A stretch of 64,000 nucleotides of DNA from JABDJL01 sp963664065 (GCA_963664065.1 OY760942.1:2542001-2606000), one strand, 5' to 3'. Numbered from the stretch's first letter, positions 32,676 through 43,002 are shown. The notes: generated by a model not told the origin, from the letters alone. Numbers and translations are program-made.

Positions 32676-35537
32676 TTGAGTTCCAGCCTCGAAAATCTAT
32701 ACAAGTCCTCGCACCTTTACGGTGGTAATGCGCCGTTCATCGAGGCCTATTACGAAGCATGGCTCGCAGATCCCGCCAGCGTGCCGGGGCAGTGGCGGGA
32801 AGTATTTGATTCCATGCCCGGAGCCAACGGCGCCGAGCCCGAAGTGTTGGAAAAAGGGCACCTCGATGTCCAGGAACGCTTTCGCAACCTGCGCATCGAT
32901 AACGGTCATGCCGCCGGAATGCAAGTCGATGGATCAACCGCATTCACCGAACACAAACAAGCTGGTGTACTAAAACTGATTAACGCCTACCGCCAGCGCG
33001 GCCACGAAAACGCTAAACTCGACCCGTTGGGTATTCCACATCACCCACCCGTGCAGGACCTTGCACTGGAATTTCACGACCTGGTAACCGGTGACCTGGA
33101 TCACGAATTCGACACCGGCACCCTGTTCGCAGCAGAGCGCCTGACGCTGCGGGAAATCCGGGAACTTTGTGAACGCGTGTACTGCGAAAGTATCGGCGTT
33201 GAGTATATGCATATCGTGGACACCGACAAGCGCCGCTGGCTCGAGGAGCGCCTCGAAGGCTCGCGCGGCATTCACGCCGTCACCGATGAAGAACGCTTGC
33301 GTATATTACGAATGCTGACAGCAGCAGAAGGCCTGGAAAAATTTCTGCATACAAAATACGTGGGCCAGAAGCGCTTTTCCCTGGAAGGCGGCGACAGCCT
33401 GATCCCCCTGTTGCACGAAACCATGCTGCATGCGGGTTCACAGGGTATTGAGGAAGTTGTTTTCGGGATGGCCCACCGGGGCCGGCTAAATGTACTGGTC
33501 AACATATTGGGCAAGTCCCCTGCAATGTTGATTGCAGAGTTTGAAGGTAAGTCCGGTGTTGAGAAAAAACAGGAAACGGGTCCGCTTCATTCAGGTGATG
33601 TTAAATATCACATGGGATTTTCCTCGGATATCCGAACACCCGGCGGGCCCGTTCACATGGCGCTGGCATTCAATCCTTCCCATCTCGAAATTGTAAATCC
33701 GGTCGTGGTGGGTTCAGTTAAGGCCAGGCAGATTCGCCGCAATGACCTTTCTCAACACAAGGTGATGCCGATCCTGATCCACGGCGACGCTGCGTTTGCG
33801 GGCCAGGGCGTGGTGATGGAATTATTCCAGATGTCAGAAACCCGCGGATTTGCGGTCGGTGGAACGCTGCACGTCATCATTAACAACCAGATTGGCTTTA
33901 CCATCAGCGAACGCCACGATGCCCGTTCCACCCTCTACTGCACGACCATTGCCAAGATGGTACATGCGCCCATTTTCCACGTGAATGCGGATGACCCGGA
34001 AGCGGTACATCACGTGATGAAAATCGCCTGCGACTTTCTCGCCAGATTCAAACGCGACGTAGTGATTGACCTCGTTTGTTATCGCCGTCACGGGCATAAC
34101 GAGGCAGACGAGCCAGCGGCAACTCAACCGATCATGTACCAGGCAATTCGCAAGCTCAAAACCACCAGGGCCATGTATGCCGAAGCGCTCGAATCCAGTG
34201 GCATTCTTGAGGCCGGGCAAGCGCAAAAAATGATGGAGGACTACCGGGCAAAGCTGGATGAAGGACTGCAGGTTGCCGACGTGTTCGACGAACCGCTTGA
34301 AAATGAACACGCGGCTGCCTGGAGTTGCTATTCCGGAGACGAAGCGACCGGAGAGCCAGAAACGACCATCCGCGTTGACCAGGCCGTCGATTTAGCCAAC
34401 AGGCTGCTTGATTTACCTGATGGCTTCAAACTTCATCCGCGCGTACAACGGATTGTCGACAATCGCCGAAAAATGGCGGCCGGAGAAATGCCAATGGACT
34501 GGGGTTTCGCGGAAACCCTGGCCTATGCCAGCCTTGCCGCCGACGGTTACAGTTTGCGCCTGGTTGGCCAGGATTCAGCACGCGGCACGTTTTTCCACCG
34601 CCATGCCGTATTGCATAACCAGCTTGACGGATCCTCATACCTGTCGCTGGAGCACATCAACCCGGAGGTCGACGTCAGGGTTATCGATTCGCTGCTGTCT
34701 GAAGAAGCCGTGATGGGATTCGAATATGGCTATGCCGCGGCCGCACCCGAAACACTGGTGATATGGGAAGGCCAGTTTGGTGATTTCGCCAATGGAGCAC
34801 AGGTGGTTATCGACCAGTTCCTGAGTTCGGGCGAAGCCAAGTGGGGCAGAATGTCCGGGCTGGTGTTGTTCCTGCCACATGGGTATGAAGGCCAGGGGCC
34901 GGAACATTCCAGTGCGCGGCTCGAGCGGTTCCTGCAACTGTGTTCGCACGGAAACATCCAGGTATGTATTCCCTCTACCCCTGCGCAAATGTTCCACATG
35001 CTGCGTAGGCAAATGTTACGAAGCACGCGCAAGCCGCTGATCGTCATGATGCCCAAGAGCCTGCTCAGGAATGCGGCTTCCACCTCTGAGCTTGATTTAT
35101 TGCAGGAAGGATCCTTCCGGCAGGTGATTGATGACCGCAGGGTGGAAAACAGGGCGCGTGTGAAGCGTATCGTCCTGTGTTCGGGTAAAGTCTGGTATGA
35201 CCTGCACGAAGAGCGCAGCGGGTCGGACAACCGGGCGGTTGCCCTGGTGCGCATTGAGCAACTTCACCCGTTCCCGGAAAAACTTCTGCTTGAGACATTT
35301 GAGCGATACCCCGAAGCCAGTGAAATCGTCTGGTGTCAGGAAGAACCCAAGAACCAGGGAGCCTGGTACCAGATCCGCCATCATATACAGGCCTGCCTGA
35401 GCGATGAGCAGCAACTTTTGTATGCCGGCAGAAGCCGCTCGGCGCCTCCAGCAGTAGGAAAGATTGTGGTTCACCAAAAACAGCAACAGGAATTGGTACG
35501 CCTGGCAATGACCGAGGGTAAGGGCGACAAGTCATGA
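32676..35537 (+). CDS. sucA: 2-oxoglutarate dehydrogenase E1 component
   Basis: A 953-residue E1. It has the N-terminal subunit-binding segment (LYKSSHLYGGNAPFIEAYYEAWLADP), FSLEGGDSLIPLLHE, the GMAHRGRLNVL motif, the thiamine diphosphate region HGDAAFAGQGVV with IINNQIGFT, and the transketolase-like C-terminal domain with EGQFGDFANGAQVVIDQF and LPHGYEGQGPEHSSARLERFLQ. It starts at TTG because the nearby ATG frame stops after four codons. It decarboxylates 2-oxoglutarate in the TCA cycle and heads the sucA-sucB-lpd gene set. Confidence 0.97.
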   Translation: MSSSLENLYKSSHLYGGNAPFIEAYYEAWLADPASVPGQWREVFDSMPGANGAEPEVLEKGHLDVQERFRNLRIDNGHAAGMQVDGSTAFTEHKQAGVLKLINAYRQRGHENAKLDPLGIPHHPPVQDLALEFHDLVTGDLDHEFDTGTLFAAERLTLREIRELCERVYCESIGVEYMHIVDTDKRRWLEERLEGSRGIHAVTDEERLRILRMLTAAEGLEKFLHTKYVGQKRFSLEGGDSLIPLLHETMLHAGSQGIEEVVFGMAHRGRLNVLVNILGKSPAMLIAEFEGKSGVEKKQETGPLHSGDVKYHMGFSSDIRTPGGPVHMALAFNPSHLEIVNPVVVGSVKARQIRRNDLSQHKVMPILIHGDAAFAGQGVVMELFQMSETRGFAVGGTLHVIINNQIGFTISERHDARSTLYCTTIAKMVHAPIFHVNADDPEAVHHVMKIACDFLARFKRDVVIDLVCYRRHGHNEADEPAATQPIMYQAIRKLKTTRAMYAEALESSGILEAGQAQKMMEDYRAKLDEGLQVADVFDEPLENEHAAAWSCYSGDEATGEPETTIRVDQAVDLANRLLDLPDGFKLHPRVQRIVDNRRKMAAGEMPMDWGFAETLAYASLAADGYSLRLVGQDSARGTFFHRHAVLHNQLDGSSYLSLEHINPEVDVRVIDSLLSEEAVMGFEYGYAAAAPETLVIWEGQFGDFANGAQVVIDQFLSSGEAKWGRMSGLVLFLPHGYEGQGPEHSSARLERFLQLCSHGNIQVCIPSTPAQMFHMLRRQMLRSTRKPLIVMMPKSLLRNAASTSELDLLQEGSFRQVIDDRRVENRARVKRIVLCSGKVWYDLHEERSGSDNRAVALVRIEQLHPFPEKLLLETFERYPEASEIVWCQEEPKNQGAWYQIRHHIQACLSDEQQLLYAGRSRSAPPAVGKIVVHQKQQQELVRLAMTEGKGDKS

Positions 35538-35568
35538 AAAATACAGAATTAAAGATCAGAGGATCACT

Positions 35569-36744
35569 ATGAGTATTGAAGTCAAAGTACCGGTACTGCC
35601 GGAATCCGTTGCCGACGCCACTGTCGCCGCCTGGCATAAGAAAGTCGGCGAAACCGTTTACCGCGATGAAAACCTGGTGGACCTTGAAACCGACAAGGTA
35701 GTGCTTGAAGTACCTGCCCCGGTGGATGGCGTCCTTAAAAAAGTCTCGAGAGACACGGGTGAAACCGTAATCAGCGAAGAAGTACTGGCGGTAATAGAAG
35801 AAGGCACCGTTGAGCGGCCAGCTGCCAAAGAGTCCAAAAATGCAGAATCCGCGGGGGAGGCCAGCCAGCAAGCAGGCAAAGAGGACGGCGCAGATCGCAA
35901 AAGCGCGGACACCGCAGGGCTAAGCCCGGCCACCCGGCGCGTGGTAGAGGAAGAAAACGTTGACCCTTCAGCCGTACCGGCCACCGGTCGCGGCAGACGC
36001 CTGACCAAGGGCGATGTGGTGAATTTCATCAAGGGCGGCGGGGCGCGTCCCGAGGAACGCGTCAAGATGACCCGGCTGCGTTCGCGCATTGCCGAGCGCA
36101 TGAAAGAAGCGCAAAACACGGCAGCTATCCTGACCAGTTTCAACGAGGTCGACCTCAAAGCGGTGATGGATCTGCGCAGGAAATACAAGGAGACTTTCGC
36201 CGAAACTCACGGTGTGAAACTGGGCCTGATGTCCTTTTTCGTGAAAGCGGTGTGTGACGCGCTGCGCAAACACCCGGTGGTGAACGCATCCATGGAAGGC
36301 GACGAGATTGTTTATCACGGTTACCAGGATATTGGCATCGCGGTTTCTACCGATCGCGGCCTGATGGTGCCGGTGTTGAAAAATGCCGAAAATATGACCC
36401 TGGCTGAAATTGAACGAGGTATTCGAGGATATGCCGCCAAGGCCCGCGACGGAAGTATTTCACTGGAAGACCTGCAGGGAGGGACTTTCTCCATCACCAA
36501 TGGCGGCACTTTTGGATCATTGTTGTCCACTCCGTTGTTGAATCCACCACAGAGCGCCATCCTTGGCATGCACAACATCAGGGAACGCCCTGTGGTCGAA
36601 GAAGGACAGGTCGTGGTAAGGCCGATGATGTATATCGCACTCAGTTACGATCACCGGATTATTGACGGCAAGGACGCTGTGTTGTTCCTGGTGGCGGTCA
36701 AAGACGCACTGGAAGACCCGGCGCGATTACTTTTAAACCTCTAA
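35569..36744 (+). CDS. sucB: Dihydrolipoamide succinyltransferase (E2)
   Basis: A 391-residue E2. The lipoyl domain covers 1-75 with the lipoylated lysine K43 in LETDKVVLEV. A Glu/Ala/Lys-rich linker follows, then the E3-binding domain (SPATRRVVEEENVDPSAVPATGRGRRLTKGDV, about 115-150) and the catalytic domain with SYDHRIIDGKDAV. It transfers the succinyl group to CoA. It follows sucA by 31 bases. Confidence 0.97.
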   Translation: MSIEVKVPVLPESVADATVAAWHKKVGETVYRDENLVDLETDKVVLEVPAPVDGVLKKVSRDTGETVISEEVLAVIEEGTVERPAAKESKNAESAGEASQQAGKEDGADRKSADTAGLSPATRRVVEEENVDPSAVPATGRGRRLTKGDVVNFIKGGGARPEERVKMTRLRSRIAERMKEAQNTAAILTSFNEVDLKAVMDLRRKYKETFAETHGVKLGLMSFFVKAVCDALRKHPVVNASMEGDEIVYHGYQDIGIAVSTDRGLMVPVLKNAENMTLAEIERGIRGYAAKARDGSISLEDLQGGTFSITNGGTFGSLLSTPLLNPPQSAILGMHNIRERPVVEEGQVVVRPMMYIALSYDHRIIDGKDAVLFLVAVKDALEDPARLLLNL

Positions 36745-36746
36745 AG

Positions 36747-36790
36747 AACGGGGTTAGAGAACCATTAATTAATGGTTCTCTAACCCCGTT
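36747..36790. repeat. Perfect 44-bp palindrome, repeat copy 3, between sucB and lpd
   Basis: Arms of 22 bp with no spacer (AACGGGGTTAGAGAACCATT...). Compared with the other copies, GTCAG is changed to GTTAG on the left arm and the right arm is changed to match, so base pairing was kept. It begins two bases after the sucB stop and ends 29 bases before lpd. Confidence 0.92.
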
Positions 36791-36819
36791 TGTATGAACA
36801 GTTAAAGAGAGAGGAAGGA

Positions 36820-38261
36820 ATGGCAGAACAATTTGATGTAGTCGTGATTGGCGGTGGCCCCGGTGGCTACGTGGCGGCAATACGCGCCGCGCAATTCGGC
36901 CTGAAAACCGCCTGTGTTGATAATTTCACCGGCAAAGACGGCAAGGCGGCACTGGGTGGCACTTGCCTGAATGTTGGTTGCATTCCGTCCAAGGCTTTGC
37001 TGGATTCCAGCAAACACTATTACCATTTAAAACACGATTATTCAGACCACGGCATCAAGGCAGGAAAAGTCAGTTTTGATGTAGAGAAATGATCGGCCGC
37101 AAGGAAGGAATCGTTAAAAAACTCACCGCTGGCGTGGCCGGCCTGTTCAAGGCTAACAAGGTCAGGTCTTATCACGGACACGGCAAATTGCTGGCGGGTA
37201 AAAAAGTGGAAATCACGCTTCATGACTCGAATGAGAGCGAAATACTGGAAGCAAAATACGTGATTTTAGCTTCTGGTTCTTTACCCATCGCCATTCCCAA
37301 TGTTGAATACGATGGTGAGTACATAGTTGATAGTGCAGGTGCGCTGGAATTTGATGAAGCCCCTGCCCGTCTCGGCGTCATCGGCGCAGGTGTGATCGGA
37401 CTTGAATTGGGTTCCGTTTGGCAAAGACTGGGTTCGGATGTCACCTTGCTTGAAGCATTACCGGATTTCTTACCTGTTGCTGACAAGGACATCGCCCGGG
37501 CTGCTGCACGTGAATTCAAAAAGCAGGGCCTGACCCCGAGACTGGGGACACTGGTCAAAAGCGCTGAAGTGGGCGATGGAAAGGCCAAAAAAAGAGAGGT
37601 TTTGGTCACGGTTGAAGACAAAGACGGCGAAAGCCAGCTTACTTTTGACCGGCTGCTGGTTGCGGTAGGCAGGTATGCCAGCACCGGGGGTTTACTGGCC
37701 GATGATTCCGGGGTTGCATTGACTGACAGGGGCCAGATCCAGGTCGATGACAATTCACACACCACCGCGGACGGCGTATGGGCGATAGGCGATTGCGTCA
37801 GGGGTCCGATGCTGGCCCACAAGGCCTCAGAGGAAGGCATCGCGGTGGCGGAGATTATTGCCGGGCTAGCTGCTCACATTCATTTCGATACGGTTCCCTG
37901 GGTAATCTATACCGACCCGGAAATTGCCTGGGTGGGCAAGACAGAGCAGGAACTGACAGCCGAAGGCGTTGATTTTAAAGCAGGTTCTTTTCCGTTCGCA
38001 GCTACCGGCCGTGGTTTGGCCCTGGGCAATGCCAACGGCATGGTCAAGGTGCTCGCTGACGCCGAAACCGACAAAATCCTGGGCGTGCACATCGTCGGCC
38101 CGTCGGCATCCGAGTTAATCGCAGAATGTGTTGTTGCGATGGAATTCCATGGTTCCGCCGAGGACCTGGCGCGAATCGTTCACGCCCACCCCACACTCTC
38201 GGAAGCCGTGCACGAAGCAGCTCTCAACCTGGACGGCAGAGCTATCCACAGGGTGAACTAA
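36820..38261 (+). pseudogene. lpd: Dihydrolipoamide dehydrogenase (E3), single-base frameshift
   Basis: The first frame (36820-37092) gives the FAD motif VVVIGGGPGGYVAAIRAAQFG and the redox-active GGTCLNVGCIPSK, and stops after SFDVEK. The second (from 37089) continues MIGRKEGIVKKLTAGVAGLF, LGVIGAGVIGLELGSVWQRLGSDV and the C-terminal dimer domain with HAHPTLSEAVHEAAL. One A appears to be missing at GAGAAATGATC (about 37087-37091), where AAA-ATG is expected. E3 is needed for 2-oxoglutarate dehydrogenase, so a sequencing error is the simplest reading. The start follows GAGGAAGG. The corrected length is about 480 residues. Confidence 0.92.
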
Positions 38262-38262
38262 C

Positions 38263-39270
38263 ATGATCAAGGTCCCAGACACTTTTTCCGCCTTCCGCAT
38301 CCACAACGACTCCGACGGTTATCGTGCAGCGGTTGAATCCATTTCAATGAGTGACCTGAGCGAGGGAGAGGTCACCATCCAGGTGGCTTATTCCAGCGTC
38401 AATTACAAGGATGCCCTGGCTGGCACAGGCAAGGGCAAGATACTGAAGACTTATCCACTAACCGGCGGTATCGACGTGGCCGGCGTGGTAACCGAATCAT
38501 CCGACGACAGATTCAATGAAGGCGACGAAGTACTGGTCACAGGTTGCGAATTATCCGAGTCACGTGACGGCGGATACGCCGAATTCCTGCGCCTCGACGC
38601 TGATAGCGTTGTGCCGCTGCCTGTCGGGCTGAGCAAGCGCGAAGCCATGGCCCTGGGGACTGCGGGGTTTACCGCAGCGCTATGCCTGTACCGCATGGAA
38701 ACCAACGGACAGAAACCGAAGGACGGACCGATCGTTGTCACCGGCGCCAGCGGTGGTGTGGGTAGCATCGCGATCAATATTCTGTCTGCTGCGGGGTACG
38801 ATCCACATGCCATCACCGGCAAGGTGGCACAGTTCGACTACCTTGAAGAACTCGGCGCAACCCAATGCATTTCCCGACACGAATTGTACTGGGGGCAAAG
38901 GCCTTTGGAAAAAGCACGCTGGGCCGGCTGTATCGATAATGTAGGCGGTGACATGCTCAGCGGCATCAGCCGCGTGATCAAACTGTGGGGCAACATCGCA
39001 AGTTGCGGTATGGCCGGTGGAATCGGGCTGCAAACCACCACCATGCCATTCATTCTCAGGGGCGTCAGCCTGCTGGGAATTTCCTCCAACAATTGCCCAT
39101 ATGACATCAGGGTTAGTCTATGGGACCGGTTGGCCAATCAGTGGAAGCCACCAAACCTGGATATGATCTGTAACAGGGAAATTGGCATGGACAGCCTGAT
39201 GGAAACATTCAATTCCATGCTCGCCGGGAATTCCCTGGGCAGAACGATCGTTAATATTAAGGCCAGTTAA
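38263..39270 (+). CDS. acuI: Acrylyl-CoA reductase (AcuI/YhdH family)
   Basis: A 335-residue medium-chain zinc-less alcohol-dehydrogenase-like protein. It has SSVNYKDALAGTGKGKI and PLTGGIDVAGVV, the NADP-binding VTGASGGVGSIAINIL, and SCGMAGGIGLQTTTMPFILRGVSLLGISS, all characteristic of YhdH/AcuI. The enzyme reduces acryloyl-CoA to propionyl-CoA with NADPH, which matters in DMSP or 3-hydroxypropionate metabolism in marine bacteria. It begins one base after lpd ends. Confidence 0.93.
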   Translation: MIKVPDTFSAFRIHNDSDGYRAAVESISMSDLSEGEVTIQVAYSSVNYKDALAGTGKGKILKTYPLTGGIDVAGVVTESSDDRFNEGDEVLVTGCELSESRDGGYAEFLRLDADSVVPLPVGLSKREAMALGTAGFTAALCLYRMETNGQKPKDGPIVVTGASGGVGSIAINILSAAGYDPHAITGKVAQFDYLEELGATQCISRHELYWGQRPLEKARWAGCIDNVGGDMLSGISRVIKLWGNIASCGMAGGIGLQTTTMPFILRGVSLLGISSNNCPYDIRVSLWDRLANQWKPPNLDMICNREIGMDSLMETFNSMLAGNSLGRTIVNIKAS

Positions 39271-39368
39271 GAGTTGACAGGTCCTAAAGTGATTCTGATG
39301 TTAAAGGGATTAAAAAGAGGCATAATCCTGATAACACGGTGTAATCAAGTACGGCTACGGACGGAGCT

Positions 39369-39734
39369 ATGGCTAAAGTACTGATTGTTAACGATTCGAG
39401 ACTGTATCGATTCAGCGTTCGAAGGCTGATGAAAGAGTGGGGTCACGAGATGATTGTCGCGAAGAATGGCCAGCAAGCTATTGTGGTCGCGCGCGAACAA
39501 CTACCCGAACTGATACTGATGGATATCATTATGCCAGGCATGAGCGGGTTCGAGGCTAAACGCATACTGGCCAGTGATGAACTTACTTCACACATTCCCG
39601 TTATTTTTGTCAGCACCCAGGACGAAGAAACGGACAAGGCCTGGAGACTGCGCCAGGGCGCACACGCCTATGTCACCAAGCCTATTGAGCCCGAAGCGCT
39701 TCAAGCCGCAATTGCCAACGCAATGGCTACCTAG
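39369..39734 (+). CDS. Stand-alone response regulator receiver domain
   Basis: A 121-residue CheY-like domain with the phosphoacceptor D52 (LILMDIIMPG), S82 and K104 (VTKPIEPE). The usual acidic pair is N8-D9, so one acidic residue is replaced by Asn. There is no output domain, so it should act by protein contact as in CheY or PilH, or as a phosphate sink. No histidine kinase is in the window. Confidence 0.9.
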   Translation: MAKVLIVNDSRLYRFSVRRLMKEWGHEMIVAKNGQQAIVVAREQLPELILMDIIMPGMSGFEAKRILASDELTSHIPVIFVSTQDEETDKAWRLRQGAHAYVTKPIEPEALQAAIANAMAT

Positions 39735-39758
39735 AATCCCACCAATTGTGCATCACCT

Positions 39759-40238
39759 ATGAGCATCCAGGCCGGAAACCGTATCCCCTCTGCAGTGCTC
39801 AAGCTTATGGTTGGGGACGCTCCAGGAGAAATCTCCACTGAAGCGTATTTTGCTGGCCGGAAAGTCGTGATGTTTTCCGTGCCAGGCGCATTTACACCCA
39901 CCTGCTCGATCAGTCACCTGCCCGGCTTTGTTGATAACGCCGATAGGTTTTTTGCACTCGGCGTTGACGCTATCGGCTGCATGTCAGTCAATGATGTATT
40001 CGTGATGAACGCCTGGGGCAAGAGTGCCAATGTCGGCCGGATAGATATGCTGGCGGACGGCAACGGCGAGTTCACCGCCGCACTTGGCCTGGAACTGGAC
40101 GCCTCGGCTTTCGGCATGGGCATACGTTCGCAAAGATTTGCCCTGGTGGCAGTCGATGGAATGGTTACTGACCTGTTTGTAGAAGCCCCCGGTGAATTCC
40201 GGGTCAGTGCGGCCGAACATGTACTTGCCAATCTGTAA
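39759..40238 (+). CDS. Peroxiredoxin, Prx5 type
   Basis: A 159-residue thiol peroxidase. The peroxidatic cysteine is C49 within PGAFTPTCS; other family blocks are FVDNADRFFALGVDAIGCMSVNDVFVMNAWGK and GMGIRSQRFALVAVDG. The family reduces hydrogen peroxide and organic peroxides, using glutathione/glutaredoxin or thioredoxin. It lies 25 bases after the receiver gene on the same strand. Confidence 0.93.
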   Translation: MSIQAGNRIPSAVLKLMVGDAPGEISTEAYFAGRKVVMFSVPGAFTPTCSISHLPGFVDNADRFFALGVDAIGCMSVNDVFVMNAWGKSANVGRIDMLADGNGEFTAALGLELDASAFGMGIRSQRFALVAVDGMVTDLFVEAPGEFRVSAAEHVLANL

Positions 40239-40306
40239 ACAATGTGGCGGAAGAAACTGGTGGTCCCTGAAAAACCACTACGAAACATAATGCTCACCGA
40301 ATGCTT

Positions 40307-40364
40307 ATTCGCGATTGATAATCGCTCCTACAAGAGCCATTCGCGAGCAGGTGCTCGCTCCTAC
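40307..40364. repeat. Two tandem REP-like palindromes between convergent genes
   Basis: Copies at 40307-40332 (ATTCGCGATTGATAATCGCTCC) and 40339-40364 (a variant with CGCGAGCAGGTGCTCGCTCC) share one orientation. They separate the peroxiredoxin gene from the end of gyrA, a position where REP elements often stabilise mRNA ends. Confidence 0.8.
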
Positions 40365-40389
40365 GCCACTACGAAGCTTAAATCTCCAC

Positions 40390-43002
40390 TCATGTTTCAT
40401 CTCCCTCTTCGGTCACTTCGGCACCTGCTTCGTTGCCATCTTCACCTTCGCTCAAGGCTTCGTCGCTTTCAGAGTCTTCTTCTTTTTCAACCCGCGCCAG
40501 GCCAACCAGGTTTTCCTCTTTGCCCAGGCGGATCAGGGTCACGCCCTGGGTATTGCGTCCCAGGGTGGAAATCTCTTCTGTGCGGGTACGAACCAGGGTG
40601 CCACCATCGGAAATTAACATGATGTCGTCTTCGTTGGTGACCTGGATTGCAGAAACCAACGCACCGTTGCGCTTTGAGGTCTGTATACCGATGACACCCT
40701 GTCCACCGCGTCCCTGGGGATTGTGCTCGCCGGTGCGGGTCCTTTTGCCGTAACCACGTTCTGTTGCCGTCAGGATATCTCCTTCACCAAGCACCAGCAT
40801 GGACACAACACTTTGATCCTTCTTCAGCCGGATTCCGATTACACCGCGTGACACCCGCCCCATGGAACGTACATTGCTCTCGCTAAATCGAATGCATTTT
40901 CCGGAACTCGCGAACAACATGATGTCCTGCCTGCCATCGGTAATTTCAACATTCACCAGCTCATCGTCTTCAGGCAAGGTAATTGCCCAGATGCCATTAG
41001 CCCTTTGATTGGAATAAGCAGGCAGCGGCGTTTTCTTCACAATGCCTTTACGCGTGGCAAAGAAAACGAACTTATCCTCACTGTATTCCCGAACCGGCAG
41101 GACAGCGTTAACGCGTTCGTCTTTTTCCAGTGGCAGCAGATTAACGATCGGTTTGCCGCGGCTCACGTGACTAGCTTGCGGCAATTCATATACCTTCATC
41201 CAGTGAATCTTTCCGCGACTGGTGAAACACAGCAGCGTATCGTGAGTATTGGCAATGAATAGCGTGTCGATAAAATCTTCTTCTTTAACCTTGGTCGCGG
41301 ATTTGCCCCGCCCGCCTCTGCGCTGGGCCCGGTAACGATCCAGGGTCTGCGACTTGGCATAACCGGCATGGGACAGGGTTACCACCACGTCTTCTTCCGT
41401 TATCAAGTCTTCGAGGCTTAAATCCAGCCGTTTTTCCAGAATTTTGGTACGCCGCTCATCCAGGTATTTATCCCTGATGAGTTCCAGTTCCTCGCGAATG
41501 ACCTCCATCAGGCGTTCCGGCTCTGACAGCACACTCAACAACCCGCGTACGGTCTCGAGAATCTGCTCGTACTCTTTGGTCAATTTTTCCTGCTCAAGCC
41601 CGGTAATCCGGTGCAGGCGCATGTTCAGAATTTCCTGAGTCTGTACAGGAGACAACTGGTAGCCGTCATGCTGGAGGCCGTACCTGGAATGCAGGTCTTC
41701 AGGGCGGGATGTCTCTGCACCACCCTGCCCCAACAAGCTCTCAATCAGGCCCGGTGCCCAACGTTTGACCAGCATTCTTTCCTTGGCATCAGCCGGAGTT
41801 GGGGAGCTTTTGATCAATTCAATCAGCTCATCAAGGTTGGCCAGCGCGACGGTAAGACCTTCGAGAATATGGGCCCGGCTGCGGGCTTTGCGAAGGTCGA
41901 ACAAGGTGCGCCGGGTGACCACTTCGCGACGGTGAGCTATAAATGCATCCAGCACCTGCCGGATATTCAGCAACTTCGGCTGGCCATCCACTATGGCGAC
42001 CATGTTGATACCAAACACGTTCTGCATCACGGTCTGCTGGTAAAGGTTATTCAATACAACTTCAGGTACTTCGCCCCTGCGTAACTCGATGACCACGCGC
42101 ATGCCGTCCTTGTCAGACTCATCGCGCAACTCTGTAATGCCTTCCAGGCGTTTTTCCTTGACCAGTTCGGCAATTTTTTCCAGCAAGCGAGCCTTGTTAA
42201 CCTGGTAAGGGAGTTCGGTGACAATGATGGAATCCTTGCCATTGCGATCATCGGTTTCCACGTGTGAACGCGCGCGCATATAAATGCGCCCCCGTCCGGT
42301 GTGGTAGGCATCATGGATACCCTGCGCACCATTGATAAAACCCGCAGTGGGGAAATCCGGCCCTGGCAGGTGTTGCATGATGCCTTCGATATCGAGATCC
42401 GGGTTTTCGATGATCGCTATAGTGGCGTCGATAACCTCGCCAATGTTATGCGGTGGAATATTGGTCGCCATGCCCACTGCAATACCCGATGACCCGTTGA
42501 CCAGCAGTGTCGGCACCCGTGTGGGCATAACCAGGGGCTCGTATTCGGACTCGTCGTAATTGGGACCAAAATCTACCGTTTCACGATCCAGGTCGGCCAG
42601 CACATCGTGAGCCAGCTTCGACATGCGAACCTCGGTGTAACGCATGGCGGCCGGCGCGTCTCCGTCAACCGAGCCGAAGTTACCCTGGCCATCGACCATC
42701 AGGTAACGCATGGCAAACGGCTGAGCCATTCTGACGATGGTGTCGTACACCGCAGAATCACCGTGAGGGTGGTACTTGCCGATCACATCACCCACCACCC
42801 GCGCGGATTTTTTATAAGGCTTGTTCCAGTCGTTCCCCAGCTCACTCATGGCAAAAAGAACACGCCGGTGAACCGGTTTCAGGCCGTCTCTGACGTCAGG
42901 CAGAGCCCTGCCGACAATAACGCTCATGGCATAGTCCAGATAGGACTTGCGCATTTCGTCTTCGAGGTTTACCTGCAGGACTTCTTTGGCGAGTTCAGCC
43001 AT
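40390..43002 (-). CDS. gyrA: DNA gyrase subunit A
   Basis: An 870-residue GyrA. The catalytic tyrosine is Y122 (AAMRYTEVRM). The quinolone region reads GKYHPHGDSAVYDTIV with S83 and D87, the sensitive-type residues by E. coli numbering. The GyrA box is QRRGGRGK, confirming gyrase rather than topoisomerase IV. The six-bladed C-terminal domain ends in an acidic tail (KEEDSESDEALSEGEDG), common in gammaproteobacterial GyrA. It is divergent from the cyclophilin gene. Confidence 0.98.
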   Translation of the reverse strand: MAELAKEVLQVNLEDEMRKSYLDYAMSVIVGRALPDVRDGLKPVHRRVLFAMSELGNDWNKPYKKSARVVGDVIGKYHPHGDSAVYDTIVRMAQPFAMRYLMVDGQGNFGSVDGDAPAAMRYTEVRMSKLAHDVLADLDRETVDFGPNYDESEYEPLVMPTRVPTLLVNGSSGIAVGMATNIPPHNIGEVIDATIAIIENPDLDIEGIMQHLPGPDFPTAGFINGAQGIHDAYHTGRGRIYMRARSHVETDDRNGKDSIIVTELPYQVNKARLLEKIAELVKEKRLEGITELRDESDKDGMRVVIELRRGEVPEVVLNNLYQQTVMQNVFGINMVAIVDGQPKLLNIRQVLDAFIAHRREVVTRRTLFDLRKARSRAHILEGLTVALANLDELIELIKSSPTPADAKERMLVKRWAPGLIESLLGQGGAETSRPEDLHSRYGLQHDGYQLSPVQTQEILNMRLHRITGLEQEKLTKEYEQILETVRGLLSVLSEPERLMEVIREELELIRDKYLDERRTKILEKRLDLSLEDLITEEDVVVTLSHAGYAKSQTLDRYRAQRRGGRGKSATKVKEEDFIDTLFIANTHDTLLCFTSRGKIHWMKVYELPQASHVSRGKPIVNLLPLEKDERVNAVLPVREYSEDKFVFFATRKGIVKKTPLPAYSNQRANGIWAITLPEDDELVNVEITDGRQDIMLFASSGKCIRFSESNVRSMGRVSRGVIGIRLKKDQSVVSMLVLGEGDILTATERGYGKRTRTGEHNPQGRGGQGVIGIQTSKRNGALVSAIQVTNEDDIMLISDGGTLVRTRTEEISTLGRNTQGVTLIRLGKEENLVGLARVEKEEDSESDEALSEGEDGNEAGAEVTEEGDET

